This document shows positions 10,618 through 22,265 of a stretch of 64,000 nucleotides of DNA, piece after piece; positions within the stretch are counted from its first letter, which is position 1; each line of letters starts with the position of its first letter. The stretch is from Macrothele yani (lineage: Eukaryota; Arthropoda; Arachnida; Araneae; Macrothelidae). The stretch is taken from contig CM077005.1 of NCBI GenBank assembly GCA_039090855.1, forward strand, positions 16,407,921 to 16,471,920. The letters are read 5' to 3'. Below the pieces are notes generated by a model that saw only the letters and a list, made by a program, of their open reading frames with translations, made no database searches and was not told where the DNA came from. Position numbers and translations under genes: made by a program.

Positions 10618-10829
10618 ATTTTTTTTTATTGAAGGTTTAACGACCACCATGAGCAACTCAATGGGCTATAAGCAATTGCCCATCCCTAATTTAGGGCTAC
10701 TGGTTCCAGGGAAGGGAGAGAGCCAGGGCCGTAAGACAAACACAACATCCACGCCTCACCGGGATTCGAACCCGGACCCTTCTTGGACGAATGGTCATAA
10801 GCCATCGCTTAGACCACTGGCCGCCCCGA
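10618..10829 (-). repeat. tRNA-derived SINE family A, near full length
   Basis: Minus-orientation copy. On the coding strand it reads from GCCGCC through an A box (TGGTCTAAGCGATGG context) and B box GGTTCGAATCC, then the GGAACCAGTAGCCCTAAATT body, GGTCGTTAAACC and an A-rich tail. The family consensus here is about 225 bp. Confidence 0.9.
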
Positions 10830-11314
10830 TAGCCCTATACGATAGCACAGTATCTTAGGGTCATTGCTATTATTTTTAAGCGGGGGAGACCGGACCCGTT
10901 GGACCTCCACCGTCGGTGCGCCACTGAGCTGGTGCATAAAATGGGGGAGAGGAGTAGAAATATCCTGTTCCACAATAACCAAAATTCATGCGATATGCTA
11001 TCCACTATACACTGTAAACATAATTCTGAAATTCACGAACCACTTTCCGCGATTTCTTTCGTGATTTAACGAAGCATGTTTCTGACACAACTTTTTCCCG
11101 TGAAATGACAGAAAAAAACTCACGGATTTTTAGTACGCCAGAAAAATTATGAATTTTCAGAAACCTTTCCGCAATTCCTTCTTATATTAACAGAAAAACT
11201 CCGTTCTCACTTTTTCGTATCCATATGACGAAAAATTTCCGGTAGTAGGAGATTGACGAGAATACTTGGGGACTTGATTAACTGTTAAATTTCAATAGCC
11301 TGTCGAAGTACATA

Positions 11315-12768
11315 CACTGACGGAAAAAAAAATCACAACACCACGAAAAAATAGTTGTAGAGGAATGAAATGGCGGCAATACATTTGTTTAGGTAACATA
11401 TTTAATCGATTAAGGTTTCAAGATCACAGCTTATTGTAAGCGCTAGAAGAGCCATTTTAAATGTGAAATGCTGGTACATTAATAACCGGTGTAACCGCCA
11501 GAATGTTGAATGCAAGCACGCAAACGTTCATGCATTGTGTCGTACAGGTGCTGGATGTCAGTTTGTGGGATGGAGTTCCATGCCTGTTGCATGCACTTGG
11601 TCGGTCAATACAGGGACGGTTAATGCTGGTTGGGGGTGAAGCTGGAGTTGTCGTCCAATGATGTCCCATACGTGCTCGATTGGTGAAAGATCTGGTGATC
11701 TAGCAGGCCACGGCAACATGTCGACACTCTGTAGAGCATGTTGGGTTACAACAGTGGTATGCGGGCGAGCGTTATATTGTTGGAAAACACATCCTGGAAT
11801 GCTGTTCATGAATGACAGCACAACAGGTGTAATCACCAGACCGACGTACAACTGTGCCGTCAGGGCGCGTGGGATAACCACGAGAGTGGTCCTGCTGTCA
11901 TAGAAAATTGCTCCCCAGACCATAACTCCAGGTGTAGGTCCAGTGTGTCTCGGCCGCAGACAGGTTGGTCGCAGGCGCTCACCTGGCCTCCTTCTAACCA
12001 ACACACGGCCATCACTGGCACCCAGGCAGAACCGGCTTTCTTCAGAAAACACAACAGATCTCCACTCCGTCCTGCAATGAGCTTTAGCTTCACACCACTG
12101 ACGTCGCAAACGGCAGTGGTTTGCAGTAAGTGGAATGCACGCTACAGGGCGTCTGGCTCGGAGCTGTCCTTCAAGTAACCGATTTGTAACAGTTCGTGGT
12201 GTCACTGTGGTGGTAACTGCAGCTCGAATTGCTGCCGCCGACGCGGTACGATGCGCCACGACCATACGCCGTACACGGCGGTCTTCCCTCTCAGTAGTGC
12301 CACGTGGCTGGCCGGAACCCGGTCTTCTTGAAGCAGTACCTTCCCTTGACCACCGCTGCCAACAATCATGCACAGTGGCTACATTCCTGCCAAGTCGTTC
12401 TGCAATATTGCGGAAAGAAAATCCAACTTCTCGTAGCCCTATTACACGACCTCGTTCAAACTCCGTGAGCTGTTGATAATGGCTTCTTCGTCTTCTTAAA
12501 GGCATTCTTGACTAACATCAACACATTACGTCGAATCTCAACGATAACTAACGCTCACGAACGTTACAGCGCGTATCACGAACGTTACAGCGCGTATTTA
12601 CAGCAAACCTGCTTTGCATGTTCCGAGGGGCGCTACTAGCGCCACACGTATGCGCCGAGCGCGAAATTTGCATAGACGTCATCTTACAGATGTACTCTCA
12701 CCGCCTACCAACTGTCGTTTATCTAACACAACCCCTTCTTGGTGTTGGGATTTTTTTTTCCGTCAGTG
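11315..12768 (-). mobile_element. Tc1-like transposon T1
   Basis: A 1.45-kb element with terminal inverted repeats CACTGACGGAAAAAAAAATC at the left and its complement ending CCGTCAGTG at the right, flanked by TA on both sides. It contains one transposase reading frame on the minus strand. It is inserted in element X, and copy 3 of X (45.3-45.7 kb) shows the unoccupied site. Confidence 0.92.
11475..12505 (-). pseudogene. Tc1-like transposase of T1, inactivated
   Basis: DDE/D cut-and-paste transposase, start MPLRRRRSHYQQLTEFERG. The N-terminal paired HTH region is residues 1-110. The catalytic region includes RSVVFSEESRF, where the first aspartate is replaced by glutamate, and CVFQQYNARPHT, where the second aspartate is replaced by tyrosine. 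The third acid is present in SPDLSPIEHVWD, 32 residues further on. A frameshift near 11590 separates a normal C-terminus (IQHLYDTMH through SGGYTGY) from the main frame. Two catalytic substitutions plus the frameshift make this copy dead. Confidence 0.9.
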
Positions 12769-12895
12769 TATTTGATTTTGAAGTTCTGTAGCGAGATCGG
12801 ATATTGTGGATAGCATATCGCATGCATTTTGGCTATAGTGGCAAAGGATATTTCCTCTCATCTTCCCCATGTTGTGCACCAGCTAGTAGTATATA

Positions 12896-13886
12896 CAGGG
12901 TTACAAGTAAAATCCTTGATCAGGCTAATATTATCTCACGAACTATGGCAGTTAGCAATTTAATTCTTGTGCAGTTGTATAGGAAGCCCCCTATCGCACA
13001 CAATAACCCCACGAGGGATCCCCTTAGCTTTCTTTTGGGGGGATTGAAGGGGTTATCGCGCCCTCCTTTGCAGATAGGGCAAAAACGTCAATTACAAACT
13101 TATTCAGCAAGGCAAAAATAGTACATAAATGTTTTTGTCCCATAACAAAAGATGGAAGGGGATCGGGAATGTGGCCCCAAGAAAATCACAACACCCGGAA
13201 ACGACGACAGAGTATTTAGACAAGAACTTATTACTTAAAACTTATCTAAACTGGTAAGTTCTAAGTAAATGAAAGCCCAAAGGAAAATTTTTCCTACAAA
13301 CCTTATCAACAGTTCTTGTTCTGAAATAAAACGCAGTTCCTTGACATATTCAGTAACAGACTTTGATGTCCAATACAGTAAAAAATACGCTGAGACAAGG
13401 AGGAATAGCATTAAGTGGCGAAACACTCATCCAATAGGAAAACTGTATGCACATCTAGCATATGTGGCAAAGCTTTCGACTTCCCGTCAGTGGTTCACGA
13501 AGTGTTGGCATACCGACCACCCATATCATTTTTGTATTCTGACGACGGAGCAGAAAGCACATTTGAAATCCAAGCGAATATGCTTCGGACACAGCGACTC
13601 AGGTAGCTTTCCGCTTTTTACTCATTTGGAGAGTCTCCTTCCATCTTTTGTTATGGGACAAAAACATTTATGTACTATTTTTGCCTCGCTGAACAAGTTT
13701 GCAATTGACTTTTTTGCCCTATCTGCAAAGGGGGCACGATAGCCCCCCCAAGGGGGCGAGGGGATCCTTCGTGGTGTTATTGTGTGCGACATAGGGGGTT
13801 TCCTATACAACTGCACAAGAAGCAAATCGCTAACTGCCATAGTTCGTGAGATATTGACCTGATCACGGACTTTCCTTGTAACCCTG
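12896..13886. mobile_element. 991-bp inverted-repeat element with TA target duplication
   Basis: Arms of about 260 bp face each other: 12896-13165 begins CAGGGTTACAAGTAAAATCC, and 13634-13886 ends with the complement. TA flanks both ends. The homologous locus at about 52180-52200 lacks the element (CACCAGCTATTATACATTGC), which gives an internal empty site. The 470-bp centre has short ORFs with no recognisable protein. It is most simply a non-autonomous Tc1/mariner-type or foldback element. Confidence 0.8.
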
Positions 13887-15240
13887 TATTGTGTTACCGT
13901 AAGAAACTGGAAATTTAATTTATTGTATAGATGATTGCACGATGTCTATGTATCATTCTGCGGAGTCCTTTAGACAAAAGCTATATAGCTATAAAGAGCA
14001 AATTTTATATTCAGAAATTTTGTGAAATAATATTATAAAACAGACATTTTTTTTTCAGCTCCTCATAAAGATAACTGAAAATTATTGTCCATAGGCGTAG
14101 CGTGACTAAATATTTGGGGGGAAGGGGACACAAATAAGTGTAACCTAATTTTCTTTTTTTTGGGGGGGGAGGGAATTCTCGGAAATAGTTTCTCCGAAAA
14201 TGCGTCTGTTCAATTGCCATAACTTAGGTTTTTTACATGCCTAATATATCCAAAACTACGAGGTGTGCGAGGTTTGCCTGGATTGATCCGGATGAAGATG
14301 AAAGAAATATGCCTTTCAAAGCACCTCATGCAGTTATCAGATGATAAAAACCATCATCAGATGACTGCACGCTATTATGAATGGAATGACTTCTGGAAAG
14401 CACCTATAACCGTGTTTGCTATTGCGTAGCGTTGTTCCCTTGGCTGTATGTCACACTTTATAACATTTAAAAAGCGAACGACTAATAATTACTTTTTTGA
14501 CTTAAGTTTGGGGAGGAGGGGCGGGTGTCCTCTGTGCCTCTCCGACGCTATGCCTATGTTATTGTCAGTTGAAAAAAATATCTCGAAATCCAAATCCTTC
14601 TGTTGCTTCGAAAAAATCACGATGAAGAAAGTACGTTATTTATAATAAGACCTCCTACAGAAAAAGTAAAATTATATTACAAACTATTCAAAAAAAAAAA
14701 AATAATTAAGCACCAATATAAAATAAAACGACTAAATCACTCGCATTAATGAAAAAAAAAAAATCATCATCGCCCAATGAGTTTTGCCTTGAACGTGAGC
14801 CTATTTCCGAGAATCCCCCCCCCCCCCCAAGGAAAAAATTAGGGAACAAATTCCTTTTACTTTCTGGCTCAGTGGTTAAGACGCGCGGCTTCAAACCAAA
14901 CGGCCTGGACTCGATCACTGGCGCAAAAGGATTCTCTCACGTAAGGGTCAAAATATTCAGCATGTTGGATTTTGCAAAATTTCTGTCTAAATACGGAAAA
15001 AACTTGAAACGGACCTTTCTGAAATAAAAGGAATTAACTGAAAATTTGTGAAAATACGGAGGTCTAAAACGGAAATTCCGTTTTAGACGGGCACTTACGT
15101 TGTTTTCAGAAATAACGTAAGTGTCCGTCTAAAACGCTATTTATTTAATTCAAAAACAATATTAAAACGCTATAATTCATGTTATTTTATTTTAATTCAC
15201 GTTATTTTCAGAAATTTTCCGTGAATTCACACTACTTATA
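13887..15240 (+). repeat. Composite repeat Z, copy 1
   Basis: Homologous to 52190-53230 over several blocks: TTGTGTTACCGTAAGAAAC onward, the CAGTTGAAAAA/TTCTGTTGCTTCGAAAA block, the TAAGACCTCC block, and the CTTGAAACGGAC to TTTTCCGTGAATTCAC block. Copy 1 carries a 469-bp hAT-like insertion (14090-14558); copy 2 carries a tRNA-Thr SINE instead. A poly-C run sits at about 14816-14828. No protein was recognised. Confidence 0.75.
14090..14558. mobile_element. 469-bp hAT-like non-autonomous element, 8-bp TSD
   Basis: The terminal inverted repeats are CATAGGCGTAGCG and CATAGGCATAGCG. It is flanked by a perfect 8-bp duplication TTATTGTC at 14082-14089 and 14559-14566. The homologous repeat at about 52370-52380 reads GTTATTGTCAGTTG with no insertion, which confirms both ends. 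An 8-bp duplication points to the hAT superfamily. The interior has no transposase. Confidence 0.88.
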
Positions 15241-15328
15241 ATTATTACAGTATAAATCCGATCTTGCTACACTTAACTTAAATCTTGCTAACTTCAAAAT
15301 CAGATTCTTCGACAAACTATGGAGATTT

Positions 15329-15690
15329 GGTGAAAATCTTTCAAAACGTGGAGACAATGTAATCAGACAAAGTCATCGCTCTTTCCACGTTTTTCTTTAA
15401 TTAACACACAGCAACCGAAAAATTGTACTTCGACACAGCTTGGGATCGAACCCCAGATCTCTCGATAACTAGCCGATTGCGTTCGTCTTACGCTACGGTG
15501 CCAATAATCCAAACAATTCAAAATGTGCCAACAATCTGTTGCGTAAGGTGAACGCACTCGGCTAGTTATCGAGAGATCTGGGATTCGATCCCAGCTGTGT
15601 CTGGATAACAATTTTTCGGTTGCTGTGTGTTAATTAAAGAAAAACGTGGAAAGAGCGATTACTTTGTCTATTTACTATGGAGATTTAACA
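15329..15690. mobile_element. Foldback pair of tRNA-Thr-like SINE halves
   Basis: Two arms of about 120 bp face each other: 15360-15480 in minus orientation and 15545-15663 in plus orientation. Each contains the B-box-like GATTCGATCCCAG (or complement), the GTTATCGAGAGATCTGGG block and the CACACAGCAACCGAAAAATT tail. The outer flanks repeat the GTGGAGACAATGT motif found at 9407-9594. The inverted arms would form a long hairpin. Confidence 0.7.
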
Positions 15691-17420
15691 ATCAATCAAA
15701 CATCAAGTAATTTCGCGAATCTCTCTTATAATCGGAGATTTTTCGTCATATGAATACAGAATAAGTGAGAAAGGAGTTTTTTCGTTAATATACGAAGGGA
15801 ATTGCGTAAAGGTTTCTGAAAATTCAGAATTTTCCGTTAACACATCTTAAAAACGGCAATATAAGAAAGGAATTGCGGAAATGGTTCTGAAAATTCAGAA
15901 TTTTCCGTTAACACATATAACGAAGTCAATTTCTCCGTCATTTTTATCCGCGCCGGGGTTCGAACCCGGGTCCACTCATTCCGGAATAAGTTGCTCTACC
16001 AATTAAGCTACGCGGACGATTACTCTGATTCCTATCTGCCTTTATGTCGTGTGCGTCCTTCTGGCAGATACGTCACATCTCCTGGTACGTTACATCATCT
16101 CCCCCTTATTTTTCTTTCGAAGTGCTGCACATATTTTTACTATCTCGCGGTGTGGAAATAACATCACACCAATGCGAGATTTTGAACGGTCGGGTCATCC
16201 GGATAGTTCGGGCGCCATTATAACGAAGTGAATTTCTCCGTTATTTTTGGTCTACGTCGGGATTCGAACCCGGGTCCACTCATTCCGGAATAAGTTGCTC
16301 TACCAATTAAGCTACGCGGACATTGATTCTAATTGCTATCTGCCTTTATGTCATGTGCGTCCTGCTGGCAGGTACGTCACATCTCCCCCTCCCCCGAAAG
16401 AGGGGGGCGGCACGGCCCACGGATCCGCCGTGACCATGAATCGTTGCAGGCAGACAACCACTGAAGAACGTGCACTTGAGAACTCCCAGTCAATCTGGTG
16501 TGTGGAATGCAACGTCACACACATTTATTTTTCGAAGCACTGGAGAAGGAATTCTCTGATTTTTCCTGTCTCGCGGTGTGGAAATAACATCACACCAATG
16601 CGAGATTTTGAACGGTCGGGTCATCCGGATAGTTCGGGCGCCATTATAACGAAGTGAATTTCTCCGTTATTTTTGGTCTACGTCGGGATTCGAACCGGAA
16701 TAAGTTGCTCTACCAATTAAGCTACGCGGACATTGATTCTAATTGCTATCTGCCTTTATGTCATGTGCGTCCTGCTGGCAGGTACGTCACACACATCTTA
16801 AAAATGGCAATATAAGAAAGGAATTGCGGAAAGGGTTCTAAAAATTCAGAATTTTCCGTTAACACATCTTAAAAACGGCAATATAAGAAAGAAATTGCGG
16901 AAAGGGTTCTGAAAATTCAGAATTTTCCGTTAACACATCTTAAAAATGGCAATATAAGAAAGGAATTGCGGAAAAGGTTATAAAAATTCAGGATTTTCCG
17001 TTAACACATCTTAAAAACGACAATATAAGAAAGGAATTGCGGAAAGGGTTCTAAAAATTCAGAATTTTCCGTTAACACATCTTAAAAACGGCAATATAAG
17101 AAAGAAATTGCGGAAAGGGTTCTGAAAATTCAGAATTTTCCGTTAACACATCTTAAAAACGGCAATATAAGAAAGGAATTGCGGAAATGGTTCTGAAAAT
17201 TCAGAATTTTCCGTTAACACATCTTAAAAATGGCAATATAAGAAAGGAATTGCGGAAAGGGTTCTGAAAATTCAGAATTTTCCTGGAGTACGAAAAATTC
17301 GTGAAATTCAGGTTTCTTTCCGTCATTTCAAGGTTTTATCAGAAATGTGCTTCTTTAATTCACAAAAGGAATCACAGAAAGTGGCTCGTCAATTTCAGAT
17401 TTTTTTTTTACCGTGTGACT
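15691..17420 (-). mobile_element. Element X (copy 2) with expanded 71-bp tandem array
   Basis: Same family as 10890-12895, in the opposite orientation. The unit starting AATTTTCCGTTAACACATCT is 71 bp long and recurs at least nine times between 15780 and 17285, against one unit in copy 1 and two in copy 3. The array is interrupted at 15917-16790 by tRNA-like repeats, flanked by ACACAT on both sides (probable target duplication). Confidence 0.8.
15917..16790 (-). repeat. tRNA-like repeat cluster (R315 family), three units
   Basis: Three units of the same family as 42803-43924. Minus-strand tRNA-like segments are at 15946-16017, 16251-16321 and a deleted one at 16677-16731. Each has a seven-base acceptor stem GTCCGCG with CGCGGAT (third to seventh pairs perfect), D-arm, and T-arm with GGTTCGAACCC. 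The anticodon loop is eight bases (TTCCGGAA), so these are not standard tRNAs. The units end GGCAGGTACGTCAC. Confidence 0.75.
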
Positions 17421-18860
17421 TTTAAGTTCTTCAATCCCGGAAACAATGTGATTTTATTATCATGATCTTTTTCTTTTGTTTTTGTCACCGAATCACCCGT
17501 TTTACGACGCGTCTGCTTTACGACGAATTAAATTTACAAACCGTAGAATTTTTTTTTTTTTTTTTTTTTTTTTACCATGATAAGTTCTTTTAGATCCGAG
17601 CAGAGGGGAAACAGAGTTTGGAAAAATTTACAAGAGAGAAAAAAACAAACAAACAAAAAAAAAACATTTTTTCAGCTGATCGTTTGTCACCTGTCATTGT
17701 TTCCCACGTTCCTTTTGCCATTTGTCCCCCCCCCCTCTTCCTGAACCCTGCCCAAGAGCTTGCAGAAGTGTGTTGAGTCGCATTCATCTTTTTTATCTTA
17801 GAGGGCCCCCAATTCTCAGCCACAGGAAACCTGTCAGTTGCAATTGCAAATGGCAGCTCCCTGGCGCATCTTTTATTATATTTCATTTCCCTTCCTTTTC
17901 TTTTTCACTTGTACGAAATAGATTTGTATTGCCCCTTCATAAAAACATATGATTACCAATAAGAGGCACACCAGAAGCTTCAGGAAGTTTTGGGGGAGGG
18001 GATACTGAACGATGGGGATTCTGCAAAATTAATTCCCCACCTTTCATGTTTAAGTCCTCTCCCCCCTCTCACCTCATGGCCAACAGCTGTTATTACATAT
18101 CTTTCTGCAGCCCCAACAATCACACATGAAGCCCCCCCCTCTTCCTTTTGAACATTTGGAGTTTGTCTTCCCCCTTTTCGGCGCAATCTGCCCTTTGTGT
18201 GAATGGCTCGCCGAAACTCATCACTCGCTGCTGAATGAGTTCTGCTTATTCTGTCAAGATTCCGCTGCCATTGATTTTACCTGAGCAAGCCATTTTCTGC
18301 TGTTACGAAACAAAATAAATTATCCTAGCAATCCAGGTTGTCCAAACGTAAATAAACACATGCGGCATAAAGGTGATGGAGGTCCAGAGTTGGGTTTGAG
18401 GGCGTTGGAAGAGTTCGCGTGTATTATAATGCTTGAAAATCGCCACAAAACAACTAGGTCGTCACTTTGGGGTCGCATTCGGAGTTTGGTGCAACCATCA
18501 GCAGTTATAACATAATTTCTTTGAAATCCTTCGGTGTGAAAGATCAATGCCCGATTAAAGGAGAAAGGGGGTGGGGGGTCTAAAGGGGATACAGCTTAGG
18601 GGCTCCTCCTATTACTCAAGGCCCAGGAGGCATTTTGCTACATCTCAAAAAATGCACAGCTCATATATTTATAGGGAGACAGAAGTTTAAAATATAGAGC
18701 TAGTTTTTGTCACACTCGATTACATACAGAGAGGTTAGAACACATTCCAAGGCAGTGACTCATTAAAGATTCCACGTTTGTGTACAGCGAGGTAGGTGAG
18801 ACAGTGCCAGCTTTTTCACTACCATCCACCCACACACCTTGCACTTGGAACCGTTAATAG
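17421..18860. other. Intron sequence without recognised features
   Basis: Mixed AT-rich DNA with a poly-T run at about 17550-17573 and several pyrimidine-rich patches (17725-17740, 18050-18070, 18135-18150). ORFs are short and have no recognisable similarity. Confidence 0.45.
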
Positions 18861-18872
18861 GCGAAATCCTGT

Positions 18873-19104
18873 TTTTTTTTTTTTTTTTTTTTCTTGATTG
18901 GTGGTTTAATGACCACCGTAAGCAACTCAATAGGCTATAAGCAGTCACCCGTCCCTAATTTAGGGTCACTGGTTCCAGGGAAGGGAGAGAGCCAGCGCCC
19001 TAAGACAAATACAAGATCCATGCCTCACCGGGATTCGAACCGGGACCCCTTTCGGACGAATGATCAGAGGCCATCGCTTAGACCACTGCGCCACCGGGAC
19101 GGCT
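18873..19104 (-). repeat. tRNA-derived SINE family A with target duplication
   Basis: Full-length minus-orientation copy with poly-T at the left edge. It is flanked by CGAAATCCTGT (18862-18872) and CGAAGTCCTGT (19105-19115), an 11-bp target duplication with one mismatch. B box GGTTCGAATCC is present on the coding strand. Mobilised by LINE-type machinery (known for tRNA SINEs). Confidence 0.92.
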
Positions 19105-19127
19105 CGAAGTCCTGTGGCTTCACATTG

Positions 19128-19501
19128 TATAACAACAAGTTAGTAAAAACATGCAATGCATTGATTATGATACGCTTTCCAACATGCCGGAAATCATTAC
19201 TCAAGTTATGAGGATAATGGCTGTGAAATAAATGTCGCTCCTGTGTTCTGACCTTTGACCCCATTTCGATTATGTTAAATAGAATTGGTTCAGTGTACCT
19301 CTGGAACAACATGATAAAGTTTTGTCGCAATCGAAGCATTTTTACGTACGTTATGATGCATGAGGGCAATAGAATGGATCCCGCTCCTATGTCTTGATCT
19401 TTGACCCTATTTCGTCCATTTTCAATAAAATTTGACCTCAGGTGGTCCCCAACCACATACTACAATTTCGTCGAAATCGAAACATTTTTACGCAAGTTAT
19501 G
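19128..19501 (-). repeat. 146-bp tandem repeat, part 1, with DR1-like sites
   Basis: Monomers of 146 bp containing TGACCTTTGACCC at 19249-19261 and TGATCTTTGACCC at 19395-19407. It resumes at 22266 after the transposon at 19502-22265. The inverse, GGGTCAAAGGTCA, is the canonical nuclear-receptor DR1 site. The left flank matches the right flank of the copy at 39200-39660, which is inverted. Confidence 0.85.
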
Positions 19502-22265
19502 CATACCTGCCAACCTGAGAAAATTCAAATGTGTAAAATTGTGCGCGAATGACATTTATATGATTTTTTTCAACTATGCGCAAACAACATTTGTTATGAA
19601 TTTAGCTATGTACAAATAAAAATAAATGCAAATATATGTGCATTTGATAATTTTTAGATATTTATAATATAAACAAATTATATCACATTTTGATACCATA
19701 CTCGATGTTTTCCGTCGTCCGTAGCGGACCTACGATTATCATAGCCTACTCGACGTTTTCCGTCGTCCGTAACGGACGAACGATTTCATAGCATACTCGA
19801 TGTTTTCCGTCGTCCGTAGCGGACCTACGATTATCATAGCATACTCGACGTTTTCCGTCGTCCGTAGCGGACCGAAGATTTTCATAGCATACTCGATGTT
19901 TTCCGTCGTCCATAGCGGACCGACGATTTCCATAGCATACTCGATGTTTTCCGTCGTCCGTAGCGAACCGACGATTTCCATAGCATACTCGACGATTTTC
20001 TTCGTCCGTAGCGGACCGACGATTTCCATAGCATACTCGATGTTTTCCGTCGTCCGTAGCGAACCGACGATTTCCATAGCATACTCGACGATTTTCTTCG
20101 TCCGTAGCTGACCGACGATTTCCATAGCATACTCGATGTTTTCCGTCGTCCGTAGCGGACTTACGATTATCATAGCATACTCGACGTTTTCCGTCGTCCA
20201 TAGCGGACCGACGATTTCCATAGCAGACTCGATGTTTTCCGTCGTCCATAGCGGACCGACGATTTCCATAGCAGACTCGATGTTTTCCGTCGTCCGTAGC
20301 GAACCGACGATTTCCATAGCATACTCGACGATTTTCTTCGTCCGTAGCGGACCGACGATTTCCATAGCATACTCGATGTTTTCCGTCGTCCGTAGCGGAC
20401 CTACGATTATCATAGCATACTCGACGTTTTCCGTCGTCCGTAGCGGACCGACGATTTTCATAGCATACTCGATGTTTTCCGTCGTCCATAGCGGACCGAC
20501 GATTTCCATAGCATACTCGATGTTTTCCGTCGTCCGTAGCGAACCGACGATTTCCATAGCATACTCGACGATTTTCTTCGTCCGTAGCGGACCGACGATT
20601 TCCATGGCATACTCGATGTTTTCCGTCGTCCGTAGCGAACCGACGCATACTCGACGATTTTCTTCGTCCGTAGCGGAACGACGATTTCCATAGCATACTC
20701 GATGTTTTCCCTCGTCCGTAGCGGACCGACGATTTCCATAGCATACTCGATGCTTTCCGTCGTCCGTAGCGAACCGACGATTTCCATAGCATACTCGACG
20801 ATTTTCTTCGTCCGTAGCGGAATGACGATTTCCATAGCATACTCGATGTTTTCCCTCGTCCGTAGCGGACCGACGACTATCATAGCATACTCGACGTTTT
20901 CCTTCGTCCGTAGCGGAACGACGATTTCCATAGCATACTCGATGTTTTCCGTCGTCCGTAGCGGACCGACAACTATCATAGCACACTCGACATTTTCCGT
21001 CGTCCGTAGCGGAACGACGATTTCCATAGCATACTCGATGTTTTCCGTCGTCCGTAGCGAACCGACGATTTCCATAGCATACTCGACGATTTTTTTCGTC
21101 CGTAGCGGAACGACGATTTCCATAGCATACTCGATGTTTTCCCTCGTCCGTAGCGGACCGACGACTATCATAGCATACTCGACGTTTTCCTTCGTCCGTA
21201 GCGGAACGACGATTTCCATAGCATACTCGATGTTTTCCGTCGTCCGTAGCGGACCGACAACTATCATAGCACACTCGACATTTTCCGTCGTCCGTAGCGG
21301 AACGACGATTTCCATAGCATACTCGATGTTTTCCGTCGTCCGTAGCGGACCGACAACTATCATAGCACACTCGACATTTTCCGTCGTCCGTAGCGGAACG
21401 ACGATTTCCATAGCATACTCGATGTTTTCCGTCGTTCGTAGCGGACCGACGATTTCCATGACATACTGGACGTTTTCCTTCGTCCGTAGCGGAACAACGA
21501 TTTCCATAGCATACTCGATGCTTTCCGTCATTCGTAGCGGACCGACGATTTCCATAACATACTGGACGTTTTCCTTCGTCCTGAGCGGACCGATGATTTC
21601 CATAACATACTGGACGTTTTCCTTCGTCCGTAGCGGAACGACGATTTCCATAGCATACTCGATGTTTTCCGTCGTTCGTAGCGGACCGACGATTTCCATA
21701 ACATACTGGACGTTTTCCTTCGTCCGTAGCGAAACGACGATTTCCATAGCATACTCGATGTTTTCCGTCGTCCGTAGAGGCCGACTATTTCCATAGTAAC
21801 TACGTAAAATCCGCAGAATCTTCTTTCCCACCGCATGATCTTTATTCAGCGTCAAGCATAACAGTGTGCACGGAGAATTTACTGTGCCGAAGTCCCGACT
21901 CGGCACGGGCGTTCTGGAGCACAATGGCGCAAAATTCCCATCTCTCTTATATATTTTATTTATAGGGATATTTTTTACAAAAAATACAGAAAATTTTAAA
22001 AATCTGGAGGTTCTTCCGGCAGGAAAACCGGATGACTGTATATATAAAAAAAAACAAAAAAAAAAAACGGAAAACTTCCGCAAAATCCGGAGGAGTTGGT
22101 AGGTATGATTTAACTGAAACATTAACAAATATTTCTCAATGAAGAATTATAATTTTTTTTAAATATACGGAAATGCGTAAAATTACGCGATCTATGCGTA
22201 AAATCGTAAAGATCAGTTAAAATGCGCAAATTTTACGCTTAATGCGTAAGAGTTGGCAGGTATGA
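19502..22265. mobile_element. 2.76-kb element with CATACCTGCCAAC ends, 5-bp TSD
   Basis: The left end is CATACCTGCCAACCT and the right end is AGTTGGCAGGTATG, inverted. TTATG flanks it at 19497-19501 and 22266-22270. The uninterrupted 146-bp monomer (near 22410) reads CAAGTTATGACGCAT, which defines the pre-insertion site. Most of the interior is the 48-bp array at 19695-21795. A second, similar end (AGTTGGTAGGTATG) lies at about 22095-22108, which suggests nesting. No transposase was seen, so the superfamily is undetermined. Confidence 0.65.
19695..21795. repeat. 48-bp minisatellite, about 44 units
   Basis: The unit is CATAGCATACTCGATGTTTT followed by CCGTCGTCCGTAGCGGACCG and ACGATTTC, 48 bp or 16 codons. 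Variants (TTCGTC for CGTCGTC, GAACCG for GGACCG, ACAACTATC for ACGATTTCC) recur in runs, which shows higher-order structure. Because 48 is a multiple of three and stops are rare, it is open in several frames on both strands (up to 543 codons). I see no sign that any is a gene. Confidence 0.95.

Larger units (their letters stand above)
10890..12895. mobile_element. Element X (copy 1), inverted-repeat element split by a Tc1
   Basis: The left arm at about 10929-11012 (AGCTGGTGCATAAAATGGGG onward) is the inverse of the right arm at 12805-12888, ending GTGCACCAGCT, so the arms are about 80 bp. The interior includes one copy of the 71-bp TTTCCGCAATTCCTTCTTATA unit that is tandemly amplified near 17 kb. 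A Tc1-like element (11315-12768) interrupts it. The uninterrupted order is seen at 45600-45660, where GTCGAAG runs into TATTTGATTTTG. Confidence 0.7.

Noticed and set aside
13269..13742. 157-codon frame in the 991-bp element
   Set aside because: It runs from the unrecognised centre into an inverted arm and has no recognisable motif, so a gene cannot be supported.
19739..21370. 543-codon open frame on the minus strand
   Set aside because: It is the 48-bp tandem repeat, open because 48 is a multiple of three. Equally long frames exist on the other strand and there is no non-repeat domain.
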